A stretch of DNA of 64,000 nucleotides from Palaemon carinicauda (taxonomy: Eukaryota; Arthropoda; Malacostraca; Decapoda; Palaemonidae), in contig NC_090767.1 of the NCBI RefSeq assembly GCF_036898095.1, forward strand, positions 25,194,570 through 25,258,569. Direction: 5' to 3'. A program made the position numbers and the translations under genes. A model generated the notes under the pieces. The model saw only the letters and a list, made by a program, of their open reading frames with translations. It was not told the DNA's origin and ran no database searches. Each line of letters begins with the position of its first letter. Position 1 is the stretch's first letter. Shown piece after piece: positions 30,416 to 42,518 of the stretch.

Positions 30416-32117
30416 AAAATGCAAAATCCATCAATTAATAATTGTTGATTTGACGCCTCCATTTCTTTGCTTAAGGAGCAACCTGATGACCCTGATGATC
30501 TGTTACTCTGCCCTGTTAGGGCTTATACGCTTATACTGTACTTGAAGCGTACCAGATAGTGCTTTCCTACAGCACTACACCTTTTGTAAGTACGGAAAAG
30601 ACGAAAAAGAAAGACGCTAAGAACAACAAAAGCTGATAAACACCAAGGGGAATCATCCTCTGAAATGAATCCTCAAACACAAGATGTCAGACGAATTGCT
30701 GCCACTCAGCGACCCAAGTTCTTAAAAGCTGGTTTGTTCCTATGAAAAAACAAATGAGTCATTCAAAATGTGTAAACTCTAGTGCACAAGATTTTATGGT
30801 TGATGAAAATTCATTGCAACCAATATGGCATGCCCTACTTGCCTATGTGTAGAGTCGACAGGCTGTTACTTGAAGTGGGTAACCCACTCTAACTCCGGAC
30901 GTGCCGACATCCATTTTTTATCTTTTTAAGTTCTCATCATTTTTAGGGTAATTCGTTCTCTTGTCTTTCAGAATGAGTGCAAAGCAAGTGTGTGATGAGA
31001 ACTTGTCCTGATGTGGAAGGACGTCTGTAGGGGACTTTCGAAGGGAGTTGATATCGCCTACTGTAATTCCTGAAATTCCCTTGACTGAGCCTCCGTTGTC
31101 GGGTCTGCCACCAGGCTAGCCAATGAAAGACAGTGAACGCGTAATTATCCAGGTTTATTCTGGAAACGTAGATTCTTCTGCCCTCCATAATGAAGTAGGA
31201 GATGCTACGCTGGAGGCTGATCCCCCTTGTTACCTCTTTATCCCTGGTCTTTCGGTGTACTCCAACTGATGCTCGCTGCACGATGGCTGAGGAGCGCCAT
31301 GCTGCGCCATTTATTTCTCCAACTTTGTGCTCTGGACTCTTACAGCCAGCTGTTTACATAGGAACTGTGGTCTCAAAGCGAGTTCTCAGGTTTTACACAC
31401 CTTTGGGTTCGCCTCCGAGGTGTAATCCCCACTTATACCTCGAGGGCCATGTCTTCGTGATGTCCATTGTATGCCAACTAAATCGTCTCCGACAGTAACA
31501 TCAAAAGTGTTCTTTCAGGTGAAGTATACTCACCAAGTTCAACATCATGATTTTATCCTCAGGCCAGAGTGCCAACATAGTAGTGTGGTAAGTCATCAAC
31601 AGCAACAAAGAGTAAGAGTTAGCGAGGCGTGTACGTCTTCATACTATTCAAGGGCGCATGAGAGGCGTTCGCCATACAGCAAGTTAGTGTTGAGTCTGTC
31701 AAGCCACAATCTGGTCATTGAAGTTTAATTCCCTCTGCATCCACACCGCAAGTCCCAGCCAGAGTTAGTTAAGTGATTCCCCACTTGAGGCTCCAGGATG
31801 ATGACCCAAAACAAGGCAGAATAGGGCATGCCATATTGGCTACTAGATCCACGATGATTCTTCATACGCCGTACCAACTTGCACGCTAAAGCATACCCAT
31901 TTTAAACGACTCATGTTTGTGTAGCTACAAAAAATACATATTTTAAAATTTGCGATGTCTGGAAGAGAAACTATCTTACAGCACAATATATCTAAAGGAT
32001 CGCATCAATAGATCTTTGCACACCTTTTCAATAGGACTTTTGGTAGCGGCACAGCAAGTGATGTAACAAGCCTAGGTCCTTACATGACAAGTAGTTTAAT
32101 GTACAAGTTAGCCGTTT
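30416..32117. other. Non-coding spacer of block alpha-2
   Basis: Copy of 6291-8000, differing by scattered substitutions in the parts I compared. It contains the same inverted arms, TATA-like and AATAAA-like motifs. Nothing else is recognisable. Confidence 0.7.
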
Positions 32118-32155
32118 TTTTTTCTCTTTTCATCATCATCATCATCATCATCATC

Positions 32156-32198
<43 letters not shown>

Positions 32199-32204
32199 CT
32201 ATTA

Positions 32205-32281
<77 letters not shown>
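32118..32281. repeat. (CAT)n/(ATT)n microsatellite
   Basis: A (CAT)n run at about 32131-32154 followed by about 127 bp of (ATT)n with a few interruptions, roughly twice the length of the array in alpha-1. Array length is the largest difference between the two blocks apart from the R insertion. Confidence 0.95.
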
Positions 32282-32283
<2 letters not shown>

Positions 32284-33136
32284 AAGCTAAGCTTCACCCC
32301 TAGTAGGAAAAGCAGGATGCTATAAGTCCAAGGGCTCCAACCGGAAAAAAAGCCTAGTGAGGAAAGGAAACAAGGAAATAAACAAACTACAAGAGAACTA
32401 ACAAAATAAATAAAATATTTCAAGAACAAACTACATTAAATTAGATCTTCTACATATAAACATTGAAAACTTCAAAAAAAAACCCAAAAGGAAGAGAAAT
32501 AAGAAAGAATAGTGTGCCCGAGTGTACCCTAAAGCAAGAGATGTTTAACTTAGGAGAGTGAAAGACCATGGTACAGAGGCTATGGCACTACCCAAGAATA
32601 GAAAACAACAATTTGATTTTGGAGTGTTCTTCTCCTGGGAGAGCTGCTTACCATAGCTAAAGAGTTTCTTCTACCCTTACCCTTAAGAGAAAAGTAGCCA
32701 CTGAACAATCACAGTGCAGTAGTTAACCCCTTGAGCGAAGAAGAATTGTTTGGTAATCTCAGTCTTGTCAGATGTATGAGGACAAAGGAGAAGTGTAAAG
32801 AATAGGCCAAACTATTCCGTGTATTTGTAGACAAATAAAAAATTAGCCGTAACCAGAGAGAGGGATCCAATGTAATAATGTCTGGCCTGTCAAAGGACTC
32901 AATAACTCTCTAGCAGTAGTATCAACGGGTGGCTGGTGCCCTGGCCAACATACTACTTAATACTGACGAGTAGTTTTTTTACTGTAGGTAGAAGTGTAGT
33001 CCTCACCTTCTTTTAAAGAGAGAACAATGTTTTTCAGTGCAAATGTTAAAACCATACACTAGCCTTTGTATGGTCGTTCATAGACCCAGATAAGGATGCT
33101 AGAAACCTTAAAATCAATCAATCAATCAATCAATCA
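32282..33136 (+). mobile_element. SINE-like repeat, copy 2
   Basis: Counterpart of 8101-8957, with the same GGATGCTAGAAACC terminus and a slightly longer (AATC)n tail (33115-33136). A 7-8 bp gap at about 32825 and scattered changes distinguish the two. Non-coding. Confidence 0.65.
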
Positions 33137-33189
33137 TAGACGCTGATATCATAATAGCGATACTCAACACGGAGGGACGTGACCCATTA

Positions 33190-35271
33190 TATGTTATTCT
33201 TTGGGTCACTGGATGCTAGGGCAAGATGCACCGTTTCTCCTCTTACCAGATTGTACTCTACATCCTTGTCCTGGGTTGCCGACAGCCAGAGGGCGAATCA
33301 TTTTTAATATGTGAAGTTTTCATTACTACTTAAAGGATTAAAAAAGAGAAATGGCATCAAGTTCAAGAGACCAATCGATAGAATTGGCATTGATTTATTC
33401 CTACTGTTATTTATCCCATGGAAAGACAGTGCTGTACCTGAACCCTAGGGGGCAAGTGAGTGCTATAGCCAATGCCGGTTGTGTTTGAGAGGTGGCGGCC
33501 TTCCTTCCCTCTTCCTATATTTTTATCTAAACCTCATGGTTTAAAATGGAGACATCGTAAAGATGTGGTGTACCATAAGGGATAAGAACCTTCATAGCTA
33601 CCTTATGACATGACAGAAACTCATCATGACATTTAGCTCAAAATGATTCTGAAGATTTCTCCTTGAATAGAGAATTCAGAATTTGAACTTGGAAACTACT
33701 GCTATGTTGGCCTTGCAAGTATGTTCATGCTTGGACCATTGGTCAGACACAGACTCCTACTTTGTGGTTTTGGGAATCTTCACCGATTCCAAGAACCAGA
33801 AACAGTATGGAGAATTCGTCCTTTAACTGGCCAAGGCTCTTGAATTTTTTATCCACCAGTGTTCTCTCCTGTGGAGCAATTGTATCTTCAAGCATTGGGA
33901 TGCAGTGATAAACAAGTTGGTTCGTCAGATGGCATCTACGGATGTGTTGACTTGGCACGTCACACCGTTGACGTAATGCCCGACACTTTCCCTCCTAAAG
34001 AAGGCCCAGCCGTAGTTGAGAAGTGGGAGAAAGTGAGCCAAGCCACCTTCTTGCGATGAGCGGCTTCAATTTAAGAAGCTCCTATGGCCTCCACTACGCC
34101 TAAGTTAGCCCAGGCCATCCTAATTACAGAATACAGGGAAACTCATCTCATTCCTTTCATCGCCATGGACAATCCAACTGGAGTGGTCGTGGTCGGCGAG
34201 GTTCACGTTAGGCAAGTCATTCCCCTCATGACACCACTTGAGGGGAGCCCCGTCAAGTCACAGGACAAGGTGGCAACTCTACGGGGCAGATCCCTGGATG
34301 GTAGAGGTCTTTTGCTCCGGGCATTCCATCCCGTTCACCAAATGTTGCCCTCCTCTCAACCAGATTCCGAAGATCCAGTTATTGTACTTGAGAGGGACAG
34401 CCATAGACCTTCTCTTGGAAGACAAGGTTCAGACTATGCTAGGAAAGAATGCAATAAGAAGTCTATGGTAGGTCTCCAAGCTTCTACTGCAACTTGTTCA
34501 TGGTCAAAAAGTTGACAGAGGTTGGAGACCAGTCATCAACTTGTCTCATTTGAACCGTTTGGTTTTTCGAACGCTATACAAAATGGAGACTCCCAGCACA
34601 GTCTTACAAGCAATCACACAAAATTACTTCCTGTTGTCCATAGACCTCAAAGACGTGTACAGTACTTTGATTCCGCCAATTTTCAGCCCCACAAGTGTTC
34701 ACAAGAGTCTTTGCCCTGTTGTCATCATGGGCTTACACCATGGGCATCAGACTTTCGTGTTACCTTGACGACTAGCTGTTACTGGCAGAGTCTGAAGCTC
34801 AGACTCTACACCACAAAGACCTTCTCAAGTTTTGTCAAGATCTTTGATTCAGGATAAATCTCAAGAAGTTGGTCCTTGGTTCTCAAAGTCGTCTGCAGCA
34901 CTTGGGCACGGGTATTGATGCGGTCTAATCAAGAGTGTTTCCGTCAAGAGACGGGCTGCTCTGATTCAGAAAAGTTGCAACTGCCTTCTTCACGAACTCA
35001 CTCGAAGCGATACAGTGGCAAAGACTCCTGGGGCACCTCACATCTCTAGAACGGTTGGTTCAGAAACCTAGCGGTGTGTGAGCTCTATGCCACCGCTTGT
35101 CAGTTTGAAGGGGGCTGCTGTTTCTTCCCTCTTTTTGTGTTTTCATTACTACTTCAAGGAATATAATTTAGAAACATAGACAAGAAAAAGAGAACAATTA
35201 ATAGGAGTAGCTTTGTTTAATGTGTAGCATTTATTTCCCCATGGTAGAGACAGTGCTGTACCAGAAACCGA
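33190..35271 (+). mobile_element. Non-autonomous DIRS-like element P4
   Basis: Same organisation as P2, without the R insertion at its left side. The RT remnant (34240-34860) shares P2's internal deletion and has YLDD followed by TAG at 34761-34775. Homology with P2 and P5 stops at about 35271 (CCAGAAAC), where P2 and P5 continue into the 645-bp unit. P4 thus marks the P/N junction. Confidence 0.65.
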
Positions 35272-35720
35272 GTGTTCCCATGTTGTTAGCCCGAGAGGAG
35301 ACTGGAGTGAAGGGAGGGCTGAAGACTTGTGGTGCCATGGACAAACTGAAGCACATCTTGAACTGCAAGATCCTTCCTTAGAAGGAAAATCTCAGAGGCT
35401 TCCTTGACCTGGGATGGACTGGGATCTAGAAGTAGGCATCCTTAAGGTCTACCGAGAAGCAGGAAGTCATATCCTGTCAAGCAGCATGAATGACTGTCCT
35501 GGGCCTTTTTATCTTGAAAAAGGATTTGAGAATGAACTGGTTCAAGTCGGAAAGGTCTATGACAGGCCTTACTCCTCCTGTCAGCTTTTCCGCTTAGAAA
35601 ATGTTGCTGAAGAATCCTGGAGACCTGTACAAGACTTCTTTGATTGCGTTCTTCTCCAGCATCTTGTGAAGATCACCCTGCATGAGGAGACATTTCTCTG
35701 ATCCCCTCAAATACAATGAC
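35272..35720 (-). pseudogene. Old DIRS RT fragment (C1)
   Basis: On the minus strand, with several stops: a GGVRPVIDLSDLNQF-like block, FFKIKRPRTVIHA, FSVDLKDAYF with the first catalytic Asp, IPVHPRSRKPLRF and MAPQVF. The order and spacing match the DIRS I/II RT. Sequence divergence and stops show it is older. The YLDD part is missing; the fragment ends at the P4 junction. Confidence 0.75.
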
Positions 35721-38394
35721 GGGGTCATCAGTCTAAGTCAGAGGAAGGCAATAGTCTGTGAACGGGACGAGATACCATAATCTCAGGACTTCTACCGCCC
35801 ACGGTTCTGCCAAGTGGAAATGCCACCTTGTCCAATGACTTTGCAGGTATCCCCCAACAGGTGGTACATTGAGGGAATTGCCATCTCTAATGGGCACCAC
35901 GCCGGCCTCGAGTCTCGGAAGGGGTGGTCCCTACAGCAAAAGGACTGGGAGAAGTTTCCTTGTTTCTTGTGATGAGTAAGGTCATCATCAGCCAGCAGAA
36001 AACACAGAGTTGAGGGCTCTGGTGGGGAAGCATGAGCCTTAGGTGGAGAAGGAGCAGAAAAGGGTCACGTCACTGCTTTCCTGAAGAAGGTACCTTGGCT
36101 ATTCTTCTCCCACTTCTCAGCTGCTGCACTTGCTTCCAAGTGTGAAAACAAGGTCGGGTGTTGAGTAATAGACATATTACGTAGGGCTAGCGAGTCTCAA
36201 TTAGCCACCTGGCGCATGAATTACTCATGACTGCATCACTATGCTTGTGAATACAGTTGACCCAGAGAAATGTGCACTGGTTAAAAAAAAAAAAAAAAAA
36301 AAAAAATAACTACCACTCGGGAGAAAATAGTCGAATCTGAGATTTTCAGAAAATGCAAAATAGGATGCTGTCCATAACCAGTAGTCTAGCCAGTAACAAG
36401 CCTGGAAAGATGACATTGAGACCATTTCTAAGTTAGATATCTCAGCAGCATAAAAAGCAACCGATTACCAAGTTAAACTGTCCTGAGACACCCATGGTCT
36501 CCACGTTGCGATCTCCGGATCGATGGGTTAGGATGTGCACCTTCCGTAATGTAGTACTTATGTTGACGCAAAAGAGGAGATGGTAGCGGTTTCAATGATC
36601 TCACTGCCTTCAGCAAGTGATCAGAGTCAGAAATCTGTTTTAATACTACACATATGTCAAGAGCCTGATGACACCAAGAAAGATTCAGGTTCTGCCTGGA
36701 ACTCTGAATCTCCAGGAAAAATCTATCTATACGGGTATACTGTATCTCCCAATTATGAGTTCACGACGAGCCTCCCCTAAGTACCTGATTGATCGAATGA
36801 GGCTCATGGCCTTTATTAAAGAATACTTTCTCCCGGACCAGAAGTAGAAACCTCCAAGGGAACAAATACTTGTTCAGAAGGGTCTACCTCAAGAGGGAAC
36901 TCTGGAATCTCATCAATGGTGATGGGGGAAGATGCACATTGTAAAGAGATCCCAGGTCTAACTGGTGGAGGTGGAGTATGAGAAGGCTCCTGCTTATGGA
37001 ACTGTCAGGAGTTCTTCCAGTTCTTCCACTTCCCCGGAGCATTCTTTCATTCCAGACGCACTTCTGGGGTGGGGGACGAAAAGATGGAAGGGAAACATGA
37101 GCGTCTAATCCTGGCTACCCATTCCAGAGAATTTGGGATAACCTATAGGGGGAAAAAAAAAAAGAAGACACTAATGATCTCCTCAAATGGACTACAGTAA
37201 AACAAATATCAAATCTTCCTCAACTTAACCCTCCTTTTCTGAAGTGGAGATGCAAGGATCAGGGCGATGTTGATAAACTTTGAGAAGCTCCTGAGGAAGC
37301 AGAGGTCTTGAACGCTCAATAGTAGCCGATGCTGCGACTGCTGGGCAGGAGGAGAGACGAGGAAATTTAGGATAGGGATCCATGTATTGTTTTCTATACA
37401 AAGATTAATGCAAGGGGGAACCTCCCATAAATGAAGCATCATGTTTACAAATGTTTGAATATTGTCGAGAATATGCAAAAAGGCGAGTATCGCCTTCTAA
37501 TCTAATAGCTGCAGGAGAAAACAAGAGACCTTTGTGGAAAGAACAATGATCCACCAGGCTTAGAGCTGGGGATGTACACTGGAAGTGGTGCGTTTATCCA
37601 ATAAACAAACACTGGGGTGAGACGAGCGTTAATCCAGAACGCAAACATTAGGACGCGCAGCACATTTTGATGGATTGTAGAATAGCAGACAGGTCTCGGC
37701 AGATTTGAGAGACAGCAACAGCAGGGATGGATTTTAAGATTGTGGACGCTCTGTCAAGCCCAAGCCGAGTCTCAGTTGGAGCTCTAAATGTGCCACAAAA
37801 AGTGCTCATTATGTGCCTAAGATGACAACATCTTAGGAGAAAAAGCTGATGCAATCTCTCTGTCTGGGGAAGACAGACCCAATTGTCCTTGAGGGGTAAG
37901 AGGCATGCCTGACTTCCCAGAGGGGCGAAGGGAGTACGTTCCCAACAACGGAGATGGAGGAAGTTTAAGCAAGTGCTGAGATGGTTGGCGCACAGCAGCA
38001 AGATGGTGGGGTGTCTGCTTCGATGTAAATTCAAGCCGAGTGTGCAAAGCGTACAGAGGAGAGATTTCTGAGATACATTTTTAAAAATTGCACCATGGAT
38101 CTATGTAGGGAATTAAGAGCTACTCGTACAAACCAAGAATGTCTGTAGGTGGTGATGGCGATTAAGGATGATATTCTGTATGTCAGCTGGTAGATGGTGA
38201 GCAAAGGACCTAAGACATAAGTAGAATCATCAGACTCATGAGATAGAAAAACGATCACCAGCCTCCATTACTGTATCTTGGGTAAGACCTGATAACAAAG
38301 GACAGGGAAGGGGATGATCTGGGCTTGAATGACATCTAAACCTCTTACTCTCCCTCAAAGCCGAAGCACCTGATGGAGCCATCCCATTTAGCCT
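35721..38394 (-). pseudogene. Old DIRS pre-RT/gag region, degenerate
   Basis: Lies between the C1 RT and a gag zinc module, in the order expected for a minus-strand DIRS. A trace of the basic linker block (AAEKWEKNSQGT-like, about 36060-36140) can be matched to 44173-44418. Beyond that there are only short frames. A 24-bp A-run lies at 36283-36306. I see nothing else in 36300-38390. Confidence 0.45.
36283..36306 (+). repeat. Poly(A) run of 24
   Basis: Uninterrupted A24 inside the decayed DIRS gag region. No target duplication or retrocopy is apparent next to it, so it is probably a homopolymer expansion. Confidence 0.9.
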
Positions 38395-38600
38395 TTTTCT
38401 TCCGTAGACATTGGAACTTCTCCCACTTTGAGGGTGACCACTCCTTACAATCTACACAAGGGGACTCCAATAATCACCTATATCTACGACACGTAGGACA
38501 TAAAAGATGAGGATCTACATCAAGGCATCTCATGAACGTAACGCAAGGATGTCCCTCGGTATCAGGATACGTACACACAATACTCACTTGCTTCCCACTT
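38395..38600 (-). pseudogene. Old DIRS gag zinc module
   Basis: Minus-strand translation gives CTYPDTEGHPCVTFM, PHLLCPTCRRY, a stop, then CVDCKEWSPSKWEKF. This is the same cysteine pattern as the gag modules at 26984-27502 and 47625-47945. It marks the 5' gag end of the C1 fragment. Confidence 0.72.
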
Positions 38601-38839
38601 ATTCTTTAACATAAAAGAGAAAACATTAAACAGGCAAGAAATACTGGAGGTCAGTAACTGTCGTTTCATCACTTCAGCTGCCAGAAGACAAGCGAATGAT
38701 CAGTCACGAGCAACTGGCCATAACTGGCTTCGCCCACAAATAATCCAATTAAACGACTCTGCTTGCATCCACGTAGGAAGAAATGCCTCCTACGACACCA
38801 ATCAGAGAAGAAAACCCACTGAGCCTGGTTAGACAGATG

Positions 38840-39120
38840 CAGTGGACCTCTGGAGATAACCAGACATCTCCAGTGCAATACCTCACAAAAAGCCTTTCAC
38901 TCGGAGAAGAATCTGGATAGCCTCCACCCGTGAAGAGACAAGGACTCCACGACTTGGTAGTAGTCTACCTCTGCAGGTGTGGCGGACAGAGAAGTGTGGG
39001 CCACAGGGTTAGTCCTTGCAGGACCTCGACCAGAAAAGCAAGTAGATCGGGATACCATTCAGCACGAGGCAATCTCGAAGCCACAAGGGGCACCCAAGTC
39101 CCGATGTAATCAACTCACTG
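38840..39120 (-). pseudogene. Old DIRS tyrosine recombinase N-terminal fragment (C2)
   Basis: Homologous at nucleotide level to 42180-42400 of DIRS II (the part upstream of the YR N-terminal domain, with a conserved ATAACCAGACATCT-like block and a GATAGYCTCCA block). It is out of order with C1, since recombinase sequence should lie left of the RT in a minus-strand DIRS. C2 is therefore probably a separate fragment. No frame is open. Confidence 0.6.
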
Positions 39121-39166
39121 CTGAATGGCAGAAAGGAGTACACATCCAAATGATCACATTGGTATT

Positions 39167-40167
39167 TGTTACGATCTTCAAATCGTTACAGGTTCTTTTA
39201 ATAAGTAAAATAAATGTCAACTGCCACCAATTAAATATGAAAATGAATATAAAAAGAAACTCACGAAAAAACAACACGTTTATTCACAAACTCATACAAA
39301 GAAAAAACCAACGTTACTAATTCTTTTACTCTAACTGGTGAATCAAATCAATCAAACACCAATAGAAAGGGGGAACAGTCAGTAAAATAGAAGGAATAGC
39401 TTTCTGCAGATGCTGAGACGATACTGGTGCGGAGACTTCAGGCTTGAGAACGTTGCAGGAAGGCGGCTGAAGTTCAGATGAAAATGGCACTATCACCGGC
39501 ATCAAAGATGTAACAAAAAGGGTGGCATCAAGAAGGAACATCAGAGGTCTTCCAAGAATTCAATGATACTGTTAAAGTAAGGTTTGAGAACGTTGCAGAA
39601 GGGCGGCTTAATTTCAGATGAAACTGGCACGATGAACGGATTCGAAGACGTCACAAAAAGGGTGGCATCAAGAAGGGACATCAGAGGTCTTTTTCCAAGA
39701 ATTCGATGATACTGTTGAATTAAGGCAGGCTGTAGGCAGTGTTGGCTACTTCTCATCACAAGTAGGGAGGACTGTCTGCTTCAATTTCTCTCTTCTTCTC
39801 GGCCATAGCAGGATCTTTTGGAGATAGGCTTTGGGTGTCTGAAGGGAAGGTTAGAATCTGGCTCTATCAGACTTCTGGTCTTCTCTTTCTTATCTCGTTA
39901 GGACTTAAATCTTATCTGCTTCAGACATAGTTCCTCTCTTGTCTTAAGTTCTGTCCCATTTCACTTGGACAATCTCTTCTTGAAGTTTATATACCCATGT
40001 ATGGGCGGAGTTAATTGCAGTGGGCAGTGGTCATTTCCATAGAAGGCGTTCTTTTTAATAATTCTGCATCTCTATTGGCTTCCTCAAAAATGCCCACCTC
40101 GATCATGCCATGGAAGCTTCTAGAAGAAATTTCTGATGCAATCTGGACCACATGTTAAGTCGTAACA
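39167..40167 (-). mobile_element. Probable solo LTR (about 1.0 kb)
   Basis: Bounded by TGTTACGA and TCGTAACA, a TG..CA inverted octamer. On the minus strand there is a TATATAAA near 39990 and an AATAAA near 39285 followed by a GT/T-rich stretch, the layout of an LTR with promoter and poly(A) site. It contains a two-unit tandem repeat. No gag/pol lies beside it and I find no matching 4-6 bp target duplication, so the call is tentative. Small plus frames inside (39326-39759) are two copies of the tandem repeat. Confidence 0.5.
39441..39724. repeat. About 140-bp tandem duplication
   Basis: Two diverged units, 39441-39580 and 39581-39724, each starting TTGAGAACGTTGCAG and containing ACAAAAAGGGTGGCATCAAG. 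It lies within the probable solo LTR. Confidence 0.85.
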
Positions 40168-40450
40168 AGAGGGCAGCATGTCTTTTTCCATGATGACATA
40201 TATCCTAAACAAGGATTTCCCTCAGGCTCGGTTTCTCAAAATATGCCGACTCCACTAATTAACACGATGACATCTTGGTCAAAACAGGACAGTTCCCTTA
40301 TCATGGTAGGCATGGTTCACTTCCAAAATGATGACGACAGTGAAGTGATGACAGGTTTGCCCAAACAGGGCCATAGTCGAATCTCATCTCACCTCGCTGC
40401 TCACACTTTAGGTATAGATATTTTTGTCTTTTGAAACATGACAAATTCAT

Positions 40451-40790
40451 AGATAATCTATATTATTCCTGTCTATACAAACCTTAGCTATTTAATAGGG
40501 GTATTATTTTCGGCATAGCTGAAATGACTAGCCATTAATTTTAAACGAGGGTTAACTACCCACACCGCTAGTTAGCAGCAGGGGGTAGGGAGGGTAGCTT
40601 GCTACCGCTCCCCCTCACACACCTGTGATTGAGCTCACTTTGCTTGGAGGTAAGACTTCAAGGGGGATAGAGCTAGCGGGCAAGTTTGGTTAAATAGCTT
40701 AGGTTTGTATAGTTAGGAAAAATACAAATTATCTACTAATTTATCATGTGTTCCGTAACTGGAATACAAACCATGCTATTTAATAGGGGT
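40451..40790 (-). repeat. DIRS II left terminal repeat and internal complementary region
   Basis: 40485-40647 is inverted relative to 48040-48205 (for example TTCGGCATAGCTGAAATGA against TCATTTCAGCTATGCCGAA). In addition, 40451-40498 is an inverted copy of 40690-40737 (TAGATAATCTATATTATTCC against GTATAGTTAGGAAAAATAC). This forms a 48-bp-armed hairpin with a loop of about 190 bp. Such complementary regions are thought to template completion of the circular DNA in DIRS elements. The exact outer end is uncertain. Confidence 0.78.
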
Positions 40791-41186
40791 GACTCACCCA
40801 TTAGGAAGGGTGGACGTCCCAGCCAATCTGGCTTTTTGGCTTTACCCGGGGGCTCCTTATCTGAGTGTGTCAGCACTCAAGGTTCGCCGCCTAGGGCAAG
40901 CTGTGTGTGAAGGTGTGTAGAAATGTGACTCGTCCTAGAAAGTTATTCAGACTTCTTTAGATGGAAAAACTGTGCACTAAGACACTCCCAATACCACCTC
41001 GTCAGGGTATGGGGACACATCAGTATTAATCTTCATACTAGGTACACCAGGGAGCATAGTTTACCTACAGTGGTTTGAGGTCAGCTATGCAGAGAACCCA
41101 GGATGCTGCTTTCCCCAAGAGAGGAGAGAATGAAGAAAAGAATAAGGGCCAGTCAAACCTCTTCATTCATGCAAACTAAAACCGGG

Positions 41187-42391
41187 TTACAATGCCATGC
41201 ACCTTCTGCTACTTGTCCAATAAGGAGCTTGAGGTTTTAAACTAACTTTTGTGCAGCCACCACATGACCGATAGAAAACGTATTGAGTCTCCTGTGGGTC
41301 ACGTCTTGCAGGTAGTGGGATGTGAACGTATTTTGACGTTTCCACACCCCAGCTTGAAGAACTTGCGTCACTGAGTAGTTTCTTTTGAAGGCCAGTGACG
41401 TAGCTATGCCCGACATCATGTGCTCTGGGGCAACGTGATGGAGGAGGGTCTGGATTCAGTGCAAGGTCAATGACCCTGCGAATCCATGCCAAGATGGTAT
41501 TCTTGGTGACCCTCCTCTTGGTCTTTCCTGTACTGACGAATTATCAGACACACGAGGACGGGCTGCGGCTGTTCTCTTAAGGTATAGCCTCAAACTCCTC
41601 ACTGGGCAGAGTAAGAGTGGTTAAGATTATCTGTTACAGAACGAAGACTCAAAATCCACAAAGAGTCGAATCGACGGTTCGCTATTCCAGGGTTCCGAGT
41701 CTCGGCAATAAACTCTGGGACGAAGCTGAACGTTACATCTCCCCCATCCCCTTGAATGGGCGATGTCGTATGAGAGAACATGAAGTTCACAGACTCGTTT
41801 GGCCAAAGCCAAAGATAGCAGGAGCCCCATCTTCAAATTTAGGTGGCGATTTGTTGCCTGGCGTAATGGTTCATAGGGAGGTCTCTTAAGAGACCTGAGA
41901 ACTCGATCCACGTTACATGGGGGAGGTCTCACTTCACACTGAGGACAGGTAAGTTCATAACTCCGTACGAGTAAGGAAAGCTCTAGGGATGAAGAACTGT
42001 CCATTCAATTCCGTCTAAAGGCGAGGCTTAAGGCTGAACGATAGCATTTTACCACCGAGACTGACAGGTGCGTTTCTTCCTGCAAATATTCGAGGAATCC
42101 GCTATTGCTGGAAAAGTGGCATCGAGAGGAGAGATGCCACAACACCTTGACTTTCCACTTTGCCTGGTAGACTGCTGCTGATGACCTTCGCAGGTGACCA
42201 GACATCCTGATCGCAACTTGTTGCGAAAATCCTCTCTGAGAGAGGAGACGCTGGATAGTCTCCAGGGGTGAAGTCGTAGCCAAGCTACGGCTTTGTGGAA
42301 TATGGTGGCATGTGGTTGTTTGAGTAGATCGTGTCGCGGAGGGAGTTCTCTTGGGAGCTCCGTTAGGAGTTGCAAAAGGTCCAGAAACCAT
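41187..42391 (-). pseudogene. DIRS II tyrosine recombinase
   Basis: Three minus frames (42005-42391, 41627-42004, 41187-41492) cover the whole recombinase. The N-terminal SAM-like domain has MSGHLRRSSAAVYQAKW and LQEETHLSVSVVKCYRSALS. The core has LALAKRVCELHVLS with the first Arg. The C-terminal part has LAFKRNYSVTQVLQAGVW, FTSHYLQDVT with the Tyr, and ends VVAAQKLV. The second catalytic Arg is lost with a 2-base deletion just after the His of HxxR, the same as in DIRS I. It holds the empty target site of B at 41433-41445. Confidence 0.85.
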
Positions 42392-42518
42392 TCAGTGTGA
42401 TGCCATAGCAGAGCTATGAGGGTCATTGAAAGGTTGGTCATTGAAAGGTTGACTGATGTTCTGGCCTTGTCGAGTACCCTCCTCATCAGACAGAACGGGG
42501 GAAAGGCGTAAACGTCTG

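Noticed and set aside
35414..35701. 95-codon plus-strand frame
   Set aside because: Antisense to the DIRS RT fragment C1, whose motifs are clear on the minus strand.
36283..36306. A24 run as the tail of a processed retrocopy
   Set aside because: No target duplication, no upstream gene-like sequence; surrounding DNA is decayed DIRS.
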